From Mermis nigrescens (lineage: Eukaryota > Nematoda > Enoplea > Mermithida > Mermithidae): a stretch of DNA of 64,000 nucleotides. The position numbers and the translations under genes were made by a program. The DNA lies in the NCBI GenBank assembly GCA_036768485.1, contig JAVLUZ010000608.1, positions 384,501 to 448,500 of the forward strand. Reading direction: 5' to 3'. Positions 1 through 55,726 of the stretch are shown here, one piece after another. Numbering within the stretch: position 1 is the stretch's first letter; the number at the start of each line of letters is the position of its first letter. A model generated the notes under the pieces. It searched no databases. It had not been told where the DNA came from and saw only the letters and a list, made by a program, of their open reading frames with translations.

Positions 1-659
1 TTTTTTAGAATTATTTTTAGTTTTCAATAGTTTCTACAATAAATAAATGAATATAGTAGATAGCGATTTTGTCTACACTAGCAGGACCAGTGTTTGTTTT
101 AACTCGGGCAGCATTAGCACTGGTGTTGAAGAAAGAATTGATCCACTAGCTCGAGATGGCTTACATTAGCTGGCTAGCTTCTCACTGTGTGATTTAATAG
201 TACCATGCCAGTGATTTGAGTGCTTTTTTTGTTTTGTTATGCCCTCCCCAGAATTCAAGTGACTGAATTCGGAAAAATTAAGTTTTTGTAGTTTAGCATC
301 TTTTAACTCTTGTGTATGTGCTAGTGCTGTCGAATTGGGAGAAGACTAGCGGTTCTGAATTTTGGAATAAAAATTGTCCTTGTTTTGAATAAAGGTTAAT
401 GGTTTTTATTGCCTGATGAGTTTTTTATAATTTTTTCCCCATTACATAAGTTTTTGCCTTTTGCGCCACAAGGAAAACAACGTGTAAAAATTTTTTTGCG
501 AGCAAACGGACGAGACTTTATATGTAAATTGCCTTTGTCTATAATTGACCAACCAATATTCGCATGTGCTCGTACTAGGCTGATTAAAAAATTAATTTCA
601 TTAATAATGTTTTAATTTTATCATCTTTTACTATCCTTAAATTTTCTGATTTTTATCAG

Positions 660-46461
<45,802 letters not shown>

Positions 46462-47182
46462 TTTTTTGTGTACATATTTTATAAGTGACGTGTAAACATG
46501 ACTCATCGTTTTCTGTGACTGTTTAGTGTATCGTTGTAAAGTAAAATGTAAGCGACGACTTGGCCTACTCAGCTACACTTTGCACTCAAATTTGGGATAT
46601 CTGAGCTGCAGCAACCAAATTCTGGGTATCTGATGGGGCAAAAAATTGCCGCAGAACCCACTGAAAATTGAATTTAAGGGCCTATCGATTATCCGGGTCT
46701 TTGAGATTACCGAGAAGGAATGAGTGCTGCGAATATCGTAAAAGTAAAATCGTTTAATAGAAAAAATCGTTTTTGGATTTGTGCAGTCAACTTTTTGGAA
46801 GCAGAGTGCTTTCATCGCTACTTTGGATACGAAGGTTCTTTAATGCACCTTTTTTAAATCTATAATTTTTACAAATTAAATTCAACGTTAAGTACCTACA
46901 GTCTGTTTCAAAATTCTTGAGACTGCATTATGGTGATTCAAAAGTATTATCCTGTGAATCGTCAAAGAGCAGTTTCCTAGTACTGACATCGACTGATTCG
47001 CTAATTGTAATGAGCTACAGTACCACTCTAAAGTTTAAGGCCATCCATGATTTAGACGTAGTGGCTGTTTTAACCGTAAATTCTTAACTAAATATAGTCT
47101 GCTTCACGTGTAAGTGAGGAGGCCTTATTATCACGCTTATCGAACTCGTGCGCTGTTATTTTATATAGCTTTCCCCGTTCAA
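46462..47182. other. Start of intergenic region
   Basis: Presumed 3' UTR of SYF1 and an M-like fragment near 46605-46690. No poly(A) signal was certain. Confidence 0.4.
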
Positions 47183-47595
47183 GGCCCGAATACCCGAAGG
47201 TAGAGTATCTCTTACTCCGGAGTAAATCATGGAGTAAAATTTTTCGGTATACCTAAAGGTGGAGTAGCGCTACTCCGGAGTAGATTAACTCCACGAACCT
47301 ACTCTTGCTCGGGGGCAGGAGTAAGTCATGGAGTAGCACTCATTTTAATGCAAGCATAAGGTGGGTTTGCTGATTGACTGTATATTTTTTGAAGAAAATA
47401 GTGATAACATTCCTATAACTTTCGAAGAAATCAACGATAATGAAATTATTGAAGAAGCAAGAAAAAGCACAGGGAAATGCGAAGAGGAATCGTCTGATTG
47501 AACGCTGTTATTCTCTGTGATAAGTATAAAACTATGTTGGTTCACTCTATAAGTGTTTGTAAAATGCTTTTTTAATGCTTAAAAACGATGGCCAG

Positions 47596-47852
47596 CACAC
47601 CTGGGCGTGGGGGGTTTGGGGGGTATGCACCCCTAGAAACCAAAATACCCCCCCAGAAATCAAAATACCCCCCCAGAATTCAATTTTTGAAATTTTTTTC
47701 GTTTTTTTCGCAATTTTTTGATGCCAATGGATAGTGCTTGATGAGAAACGTCGAAAAATGGTGTTTTTATCGCCATACCACCATTTTTAAGGCCATTTTT
47801 TGACCTTCAAAAATGTTGCACTCCCCCAGAATTTTCTTGCTGCCCACGTATG
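47596..47852 (-). mobile_element. hAT-type MITE, family C, copy 8 (reverse)
   Basis: Ends CACACCTGGGC and GCCCACGTATG; perfect flanks ATGGCCAG. Inserted in the Harbinger element. Confidence 0.94.
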
Positions 47853-47914
47853 ATGGCCAGCCGTAAAAAATACAATTTTTCAAAATAATTCTGACGATGC
47901 TATTTTTCTATATG

Positions 47915-48172
47915 AAGGTTTGCGTTGAGCGAATTTGTTTACCCTTTTCAAATCTTTCCATTTTATTTCCAATTTAGCGACGCTTCGATCGTTACAGTCC
48001 GAATTTTCCCTGAACATTTGTTCAATCATCTTCCACGATTTTTCTTGGCTAAAGATGTGGATACATCCGTTTTCTCATTTTCGATGATATCCTTGTATTG
48101 CATTATACACTCGACCAAAAATTCGGTCTCCGCTGTTGAAAAGTTTGTGTCACGTTTTTTCTTATCATCCAT
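47915..48172 (-). pseudogene. Myb/SANT-like protein of the Harbinger element, frameshifted
   Basis: From the ATG at 48172 it reads MDDKKKRDTNFSTAETEFLV and then ECIMQYKDIIENEKTDVS. This is the usual opening of the Myb/SANT-like accessory protein of PIF/Harbinger elements, which helps the transposase bind DNA. After SLAKK one frame stops; another continues KSWKMIEQMFRENSD and VAKLEIKWKDLKR, the rest of the domain. One indel therefore breaks it. Confidence 0.82.
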
Positions 48173-48561
48173 GTTGAAATTTTATTGAGTGAAGATGAGT
48201 AAATTTATCAAACGAGGTTTGATTTAATGAAAATAATCAACTATTTAAATAATCCTTTTTTCTAAACATGCTCGAAGCATGGCAATGTGAACGGATATAT
48301 CAAATGAGCGAATCAGACAGACGCGCGTCATCAACTATGTAAAACATTATACAATTCACTTCGAAGCAACTTTATTCCATTATTTGCTCCGGAGTAAATT
48401 CTTTACTCCACGATTTACTACGGAGTAACTACTCCATGCTTACTCCACTGTCGGGTATACCGAATCTCGGAGTAAGTTACTTCGCGATTTACTCTGGAGT
48501 AACTACTCCGGAGTAAGCGTTACTCCGGAGTAAATTTACTCCGCTTTCGGGTATTCGGGCC

Positions 48562-49620
48562 CAAGCTCGCATTCGCTGTTCGGATGCTGCTATTTTTAGC
48601 TTTTTGCGCTTTAACCCATCAAGATGACGTTTCATCAGCGGATTGAATGGCGCAGTTTTTTGAGTAATTGAGCGCTGGTCCGGCTTGGAAAAGCAACCGA
48701 ACACTGGCCAATGTTGTGTCTTCTAACCTGCCCAGTTTTTGGACTTCTCGATCACACACATTTGGGCATGAATTTTTAGAATTTTTTCGAAAGTAAGCAG
48801 TCAAATTACGATAATTATATATCAAATCAATGCTGTAATCGCAATCTGTCGGCTTAATGTCGGACATATTTTTAAAATTACCCAAATTTGTGTGAATTAG
48901 ACTATAGACTTAGTCTTTTAGAAAGATATAGTCCCGGTCCATAATCTGCTTCACAACTTCCTGCATAAATTCTAAGAATTTTCATCGACAGGAAGCCGAG
49001 GATTGCGATAATTATATATCAGATCAATGGTATAATCGCAATCTGTCAGCTTATTGTCGGAGATTGTTTTAAAATTTATGACTGAAGTTGTGTGAAGCAG
49101 ACAATAGTCTCAGGACAAGACTCGAAAAATATTTAGTCTCATGAGTCTTTGTCCTAGTCAGACTCTGCAAACGCTGCTCATAACATTTATGTACGTTTCC
49201 ATTTCCCGATTTTATCCATCGCTTTCGTTTCATTTTCCGAATTCTACTTTTACTCTCGATAAAGAGTTTAAAGCTTCCAACAGCCACGAAAACATTATTG
49301 AAGAAGTTATTAGTGCAATAAAAAAGTTATAACACTTCGGCGAAAATATTATCGAACGCAAATATTTGAAATTTAGCACCTTTTCAATTGAATTTCTCCA
49401 AAAAAGGCGACGAAAGGAAAGAACAAAATTGACGAAGTGCATGCTCGTATTTATCAATATATTCCGTAAGTTAAGTTGTTTGCCTAATAAATAGTTTTAA
49501 TATTATTACTGTGATTTGAACTATTATTTCTGCTGCAGGCTGTGTCAAGCACCGTTTTTTTTCCACTTTTTGGTTCATTTGTCAACCAAAATTTTGGGAA
49601 ATGGAAAAAATTTTTGGGCT
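48562..49620. other. Intergenic, unrecognised
   Basis: Two related stretches near 48780-48900 and 48990-49100 share ATTACGATAATTATATATCA-like sequence (AATCTGTCGGCTTA against AATCTGTCAGCTTA). No coding signal; the overlapping frames at 49069-49457 lie on both strands and lack motifs. Confidence 0.45.
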
Positions 49621-50230
49621 TGGTTGGCATTTGTGGAAAATTTTTGTAATGTTAAAAATGCGTTTTAGAGAGTAAAACTTCAAAAATTTTTCGGCGCTTC
49701 GCGCCGAATAGATTTAATTCGTACTTATTATTAATCTTTAAGCCGCGCCGCGCCAATTGCAGCATTTTTATCGACAATCTGGTCTAGAACTTCACTACGA
49801 TTGAAAATCCTTATCTTCTGCACGGATTCAGTTAGTTTTTGTAATGCAAAAATGCGTTTTAGAGAAGTGAAACTACAAAAATTTTTCGGCGCTTCGCGCC
49901 GAATTCATGTAATTCTTTTTTGTTATTAATATTTGAGCCGCGCCGCGTCAACTGCAGCATTTTTACCGACAATTTTATCTGGAACTTTACTACGATTGAA
50001 AATCCTTAACTTCTGCACGGATTCACTTAGCTTTTGTAATGCAAAAATGCGTTTTTTGGTGTTTAAGCCGCGCGGCGCCAATCGCAGCATTTTTATCGAT
50101 AATCTGGTCCTAGAACTCCACTACGATTGAAGATCCTTACCTCCTGCACAGTTTTCGAAATGCAAAAATGATTTAGAGAGCTAAAATTTCAAAATTTTCT
50201 GGCGCTTCGCGCCATTTGATAAAGTATAGT
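49620..50230 (+). repeat. Tandem repeat, unit about 195 bp
   Basis: About three units, each with AATGCGTTTTAGAGA, TTTTTCGGCGCTTCGCGCCG, GCCGCGCCGCG and ACTACGATTGAAAATCCTTA. Matching points lie 195 bases apart (49692/49887 and 49761/49956); a third unit is shortened. Related single units occur near 50820-51120 and 53700-53810. Confidence 0.8.
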
Positions 50231-51336
50231 TTTAATTGTCCAAAACGACTTCAGAATTGGCTAAAATGCTTTACTGAAGGAAGAAAATTCAAGTTTCAAC
50301 ATAAATAACGTATACTGATCGTGATATTTCTTGTAGAGCGCGAAATTTTTATACAAAAAGTGCATCAAACACCGCTATTGCATGTGTACATAAAATTTTC
50401 TACTTAAAAAACTGATTTTTCACCACAGGCGCTCTATTTTAAACGTTTTTAGACCTCCCAAAAAACATGGAAAAGGGTCGGAAAAAATAGAAAAAAATTT
50501 TGGGTTCGGTCTATAATGTCAACCAAATCGCTGGGAAAAAAACGGTGTTGTCAAGTGCTCTTGTCAAAAAACCACCAATTTTCGCCTCAAACTACTTTAG
50601 AAACCCCAACCAATGGCTAAGCGTAGGCGCAAAAAAATTTCAATCGCTAAAAAATGCCTCCCTTCAAAAAACCTCTAAAATGGGGGACCCATAGCTTGGC
50701 AGCCCTGCTGCGCGCTCGCTTATTCCCTTCACTGCACTATTTTTTTCCAAATTTAAAGGGCTTTTGTTAAGAAACTTTAAAGATGTGGAAAAAATCTGGG
50801 CTTGGCTCACATTGTGGAAAGTTTTTGTAATGCAGAAATGGGTTCTACAGGTTCTATATTCCAAAATTTTCAGGCGCTTCTTCGAATTAATTTACCTATT
50901 TTTATTGTTTTTTATTGATGTGCAGCACGGCTTAATTCTAGAATAGTCAGATGTAATAGAATTGAAATTAATGGGTATTGATGTTAAAGTCGCACCTTGC
51001 CGATCGCAACACTCTTATCGACAGATTAATCTAGAACTTTTCTATGATTGAAAATTCTCATTTTCTGCACGGTTTTCATCGGACAAAATGTAAACATGCG
51101 TTTTATAGGTAAAATTTCAAAAATTTTCCGCCGGATCTTAGGCGTAGCTTGAATTTTTTTCCGGTGGAAGAGAGTTTCACATCATTCTGCAACAATTAAA
51201 ATGCAAAGAAAAAATTCTCCTTCGAAAATTTTTTACAATTAATGCTTCACACACTTTGCAAGTTTTAATATGTGATAGGACCTAAGATTAGAGAGAATTT
51301 AACGGAAACCCTCTCTCTTGTGCCTGGGGGTCTGGG

Positions 51337-52070
51337 CACACATGCACATAGGGGAAGGGGGTATTACCCCCTGAGGTCGGAGAGACGCCGAGTGGTTAAC
51401 AGTTAAACCTACAAATCGCAAGGTTCTAGGTTCGAATCCACGTTGACGCAGTTCTTTTCGGCAGGCCAACCCAGCCTTTCATCCCTCCGGGGTCGATAAA
51501 TGGGAAGCTGCACTTGTGTGGCGGATGGTTACAGCGTTCTGCGCAGTCACACTGGCCTTGTGACCCAGGCTCGGTCTAATCAGACACGCTGGCCTAGGGC
51601 TGTGTATCGGGAAAAATAGGCACCCGCACCTACAGCAGAGGTGAATCAAGTAACTTCTTGCTACGGGATTTTACCATTTTTACTATTACCCCCTGAGGGG
51701 TCAGCTAGACCGGTACTGTACGGCGATTTTGAGCAAACAGGTCTTGTCCTGCACCATTCTTGACATCAATATCAGTAAAAATGTCAAAATTTTTCCGGCG
51801 CTCCGCCACGGATTAGTACTTTTATATACTTTTTTACCCAAAAAACGCTAAAAATTGATTAATTTCTGTAGTTTTTAGTGTTAAATGTGATGTAATGCAG
51901 TCAACATGGACTATGCTTTAAAAATGCTAAATTACTACGGAAAAAAACGTTTTATAGGCTATTTTGACTATTTTGGTCGTTTAAACAACAGAAAATTTGT
52001 GAACGTTAAATTTACTGTTTTGGATTTCTGAGATTTTACCCCCTGCCGACCCTGACCTTGTGCACCTATG
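51337..52070 (+). mobile_element. hAT-type element, family K, copy 2
   Basis: Starts CACACATGCACATAGG and ends CCTTGTGCACCTATG; perfect 8-base flanks GGTCTGGG. It carries GGTATTACCCCCTGAGG near its left end, where a SINE has inserted. Confidence 0.85.
51377..51683 (+). mobile_element. tRNA-derived SINE, copy 1 (307 bp)
   Basis: Flanked by a 15-base duplication, TATTACCCCCTGAGG, as made by target-primed reverse transcription. The head is tRNA Leu/Ser-like with ACGCCGAGTGGTTAA (box A) and GGTTCGAATCC (box B). The body holds CAACCCAGCCTTTCATCC and GATAAATGGGAAGCTGCA. It ends without a poly(A) tail (ACCATTTTTAC). Confidence 0.88.
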
Positions 52071-52279
52071 GGTCTGGGATGGCGCGCTAAAGCGCCCCTC
52101 CCGCGGGGTCCTGGGCAGAGCCCTAGGGAAATTTTTTCAAAATAAGCACTGAAATCTCGAACTTAACGTCAAAATTTAAATAAAATCATCCGAGTCTTGG
52201 TCCTAAAATTAGCTGATAAATAGAAAAAATAGACTGGCAAGAAGCGCGGAAATTTTCTAACATTTCTATGTCAGAATAA

Positions 52280-53310
52280 ATTACAAATTACAAATTTTAT
52301 TCGCTGATCCGACTACAAACCAATTAACATTAATACATTGATAAGTAACGAGAAAAAAATGAAATATAAACATACATACAGAGTAAGACAAGTCAATAAA
52401 ATAGATAAATAGTCGATGAAAGCGGGATAACGTAAAGACAGTACATAAACTGCGCTTATTTATGCCCCCAAATTGAATGATTGAGATCAACCCTTTTCAG
52501 TCTATTAAGAAAAACATGTCTATTTGGAGCACTTATAACTTCCTCAGGTAGAGAATTCCAAACAGAGATTACTCGATTACAAAATTCAAATTTTCTGCAG
52601 TTTTTGTTTGCCCGATCAACAAAAAGCTTACAAGAATTCATTGCTCGATTTGAATCAGTATTAAATGTAAAGAAATCCTCAAAAGGCAGAATATTAAATC
52701 TAATAATAGAAAAAGCTAAAGTGAGGTTATATATAAACACCTTAATTCAAGTCTTTCTAATCCAAGTTAAACCAATCTCTGATCATATGAAAGACTTTTA
52801 TCATTGAAAAGTCGTTTTGTAAACCTACGTTTGACACCCTCAACGGAATCTATGTTGCAATCTAGTAAAGGGTTCCAAACGACCAATCCGTATTCAAGTA
52901 CAGGTCTCACCTAAGTAACAAAGGCTTTACGAAGTAAAGATTTATCTTTAGAAACAAAACTGCGTAAGATTAAATGGCCTAACTGCAATCCTTTTTTCAC
53001 AATATTTTCACAGTGTGATCTAGAAGTAAGGTCAGAGTTCAGAAAGACACCTAAATCTTTAACGCAGGTCGTATTGAAGGGCAAGATGAAATCACTTAAG
53101 TAATAAGAATGCTTAGGATTTGATTTACCTAAATATAAGACTGCACATTTATTAATTGAAATTTATAGTTGCCAAGTATTGGCCCATTCCTGAATATAAT
53201 TTAAGTCTGCTTGAAGAGTCGACAAATTTGAGGAAAGATTCCAGACTTTAACATCATCAGCAAAAAAAGCAAAATTACTACGTTGTTGGATATCACCCAA
53301 ACCATAAACA
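52280..53310 (-). pseudogene. CR1/jockey-type LINE, reverse-transcriptase remnant (5'-truncated)
   Basis: On the minus strand the catalytic motif FFADDVKVW lies near 53245-53275, followed by LQADLNYIQEWANTWQL, a stop, and ISINKCAVLYLGKS. Further down, 52740-52456 is open and reads FCNRVISVWNSLPEEVIS, then APNRHVFLNRL, the usual end of this LINE protein. The 3' end is a short ATTTGTA repeat, not poly(A). The uninterrupted copy of the host repeat (54410-55060) gives the borders. Confidence 0.85.
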
Positions 53311-54409
53311 TAACTGAAAACTCTTAGAACGCATGAAATGTGAATCTTTTGTAGACTTGTCTTGTCTTGTTGTCAATTGTCATGCTGAGCAGTTTTTAAA
53401 AGACGCAATCTGTACAAGGTGCACGAATTTTCTGCATACTTTTTCATTTCTATTGGCTATAAATTTTTGCAAATGGGTAAGCTTCTCATGGTGACAAACG
53501 CTTTGCAGCTCTGTGTCACCACTAAGTTAAGATATAATAGCCAAAAATAATAAATCGGTGCGAAGCGCCGAACTTGTATGGCTTATTTGCAAGAAATCGT
53601 CGTAGAACAGCATCCCGCATAGCTCCATGTCGAAAAATTCAAAATTTTTATTGGGAAATCCCCACTGGCTCCGCCAGTGCGCCGGTTCGATTTAATTTTA
53701 TTAATTGCTGTTAATGTTTAGGCCGCGCCGCTCGACTTCAGCAATTTTATTGCGAAAATGCGTTTTAGAGAGGTGAAATTTCGAAATTTTATGGCTATTT
53801 GCGCCATTTCAATAAATCATCTTGATTTTTTTCTTCTATGAGATTCCAGAAATTGGCTAAAGTACACTAGTGAACGTATGAAAATGTGATTTTAGGAGAT
53901 AGGACATATTACTGATCGTTATATTCATTGCAGTAGACTAAATTTACAGTAACAAAAGGTTCAAAAAATTGTTTTACTTCGCGATTTTATGTAGGATGGA
54001 CTTTCTGCAAAAAAATAACAATGAGCACTCAATTTTCGTACCGTTTTTAACACCCCCAAAAATGTGAACCAAAATTTGAAACGTGGAAAAAAATTTTGGG
54101 TATGTTTTCACATGGTGAACCAAATCGCTAGGGAAAAATTGTGCTTCACTGGCTTGCTAAGAGGACGGGGTTAGCATTTGTCAACTTGAAGCTGTACCTT
54201 TAATTTGCGGCTCCTTTTAGGATTACGCTTTTTAAGGTTTCTGTTGAAGATTTTTATTCATAGTATGCTTTTCGAGTGCAGTACGGCGTTTAATCATTAA
54301 TCGCTAATTTCGGTAGGGTGCAAAATTTATGGAGGGTCAAAAACTCCGCAAACGCTTTTAAAACCATTTGTGTCAATGCTAACAGCATGTTACATCGCGT
54401 AGGTATCTG

Positions 54410-55060
54410 ACTTAGGCGTAGCGAGGTCTTTTTCAGGGAAGTCCGAAAAAATCTTCATTTTAAATAGTCGATAAAAACGTACAAAAATGCTTCGCAATCA
54501 AGGAGATATGTATGATATTTTTGGACTGTATTCGTCATCGCGACAGATTAAACGTGTAAATCATCAAAAATTTCTCAAATTATTCTTAATCATTGCTGCA
54601 CGCCTTGCAAAATTTACTACCTACTCGGCAGTACTTACATCAGATAATGGAGAATGCAAGGAGCCCTCCAATTTAGGACCGGGGAATCTGGGGTGGCGCT
54701 CAAGTGCCCCCATCCCTATCGGGGTCCAGTGCTGAGCCCTGGGAAATTTGCAAAATAAGCATTTCAATCTTGAATTGTAACGTTTGAATTTTCACTAGAT
54801 CTTCAGAACCTTGTTTCTGAAATCATCCAATAAATAGGTAAATAAAATAGGTTGGCGCGAAAAGCGTAAATTGTTTGATATTTTTAAACCAGAATGACTA
54901 AGTGTATGCTTAAAAGGCGTGAGATGTGAATCTTTTATGAACTCTTTTCCAGTCATGCTATACAGCTTTTATGATGTCAAAAGCGTTGTAGCTCTTTGTT
55001 GTCATTAAATGAAAAGAATTGCCAAACTATGAGAGATCGGCGCAAAGCGCCGAAATTTTA
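54410..55060 (+). repeat. Repeat L, copy 2 (empty of insertions)
   Basis: Aligns in order with the pieces of copy 1 outside the K element and the LINE; includes CTGAGCCCTGGGAAATTT, GAGATGTGAATCTTTT and CGGCGCAAAGCGCCG near 55042. Confidence 0.6.
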
Positions 55061-55439
55061 GGAGTTTATTCTCAGTTGTCGCAAAACAGAGTTACGCAAG
55101 CGCGTAGCTACATTTATAAAAATTTAAATTTTGCACGTTTCTCCTAGGGGGAGGGTGGAGTCCTCTCCACAAATGAGCGTGGGGGTTTTGGGGTTATACA
55201 CTTTGCAGAAGCTGAAAAACTCCTCACAGATTACCATAGACGCCCAGAATTTCTATTTTCAGTAAGATTTTTGGCGATTTTTGGAAATTTTCGGCGATTA
55301 TACCCCCGCTCAGAATTTTGTTGCTGCCCATGTGTGGTTCCTCCAATTGCTAAGCCACGTTTTTCCTTCCATAGGTACTTTTCTTGTTAAATATATTTTA
55401 ACCATCTCGAATTCCTTCTAATTTCTTCTTATTTCTCGT

Positions 55440-55552
55440 ATTTTATCATTATATTTCTTCAGAGGCGCCGCCTTTTCTGAGGCCCTGAACATGACTTTCG
55501 TATAATAGATATATAAAATTGTGCAAAAACGAATATTGATCTGCTCGATTAA
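55440..55552 (+). promoter_or_regulatory. 5' leader of LCLAT1-like gene with possible acceptor and uORF
   Basis: A pyrimidine-rich tract ending TTTCTTCAG at about 55461 looks like a 3' splice site. It could belong to an upstream untranslated exon or, speculatively, to spliced-leader trans-splicing. Downstream is a tiny upstream reading frame (ATG ACT TTC GTA TAA, about 55490) before the start codon. No TATA box is convincing. Confidence 0.35.
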
Positions 55553-55726
55553 ATGGCCTCTGGACTTTACGTCAAGAATTTCTTATTTGTTGTTCTGCTT
55601 CTTCTGTCGTCTTTTTTGGGCAGCATTTACATTCTCATTCCACTCTTTTTGATTTATCCGCTGTCCCCTAAATTCTGGCGAATTTGCATCGATCGCATTA
55701 TTGGCTTTTGGGAATTATTGCCCGTG
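55553..55726 (+). CDS. LCLAT1: LCLAT1-like exon 1
   Basis: Starts at ATG in MASGLYVKNFLF and ends FWELLPV, 58 residues, phase 0, donor gtaagc. It holds the N-terminal membrane anchor and the YPLSPKFWR segment. The ATG is the first in-frame start before the hydrophobic segment. Confidence 0.9.

Larger units (their letters stand above)
47183..48561. mobile_element. PIF/Harbinger element, decayed, with TACTCCGGAGTA subterminal palindromes
   Basis: Inverted ends GGCCCGAATACCCGAA and TTTCGGGTATTCGGGCC, flanked by CAA on both sides (3-base duplication). Both ends carry several TTACTCCGGAGTAA palindromes. It encodes a Myb/SANT-like remnant on the minus strand; an acidic frame on the plus strand (47384-47502, ending CEEESSD) may be the tail of a second protein. 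A hAT-C element is inserted at 47596-47852. Confidence 0.85.
51110..53570 (+). repeat. Repeat L, copy 1 (host of K, SINE and LINE insertions)
   Basis: Its parts (TTAGGCGTAGC near 51136, GGGTCCTGGGCAGAGCCCT near 52110, GAAATGTGAATCTTTT near 53335, GGTGCGAAGCGCCG near 53562) recur in the same order and without the insertions at 54410-55060. Class unknown. Confidence 0.6.

Noticed and set aside
1..659. An upstream SYF1 exon within the window
   Set aside because: I looked for the DERFVSKxGKS and SPExxEEYIEYL blocks in all frames and found none; the frame at 409-615 does not match.
51377..51460. A second tRNA gene (Leu/Ser-like)
   Set aside because: Boxes A and B are present but the acceptor and anticodon stems do not pair, and the segment continues into a SINE body with a 15-base target duplication.
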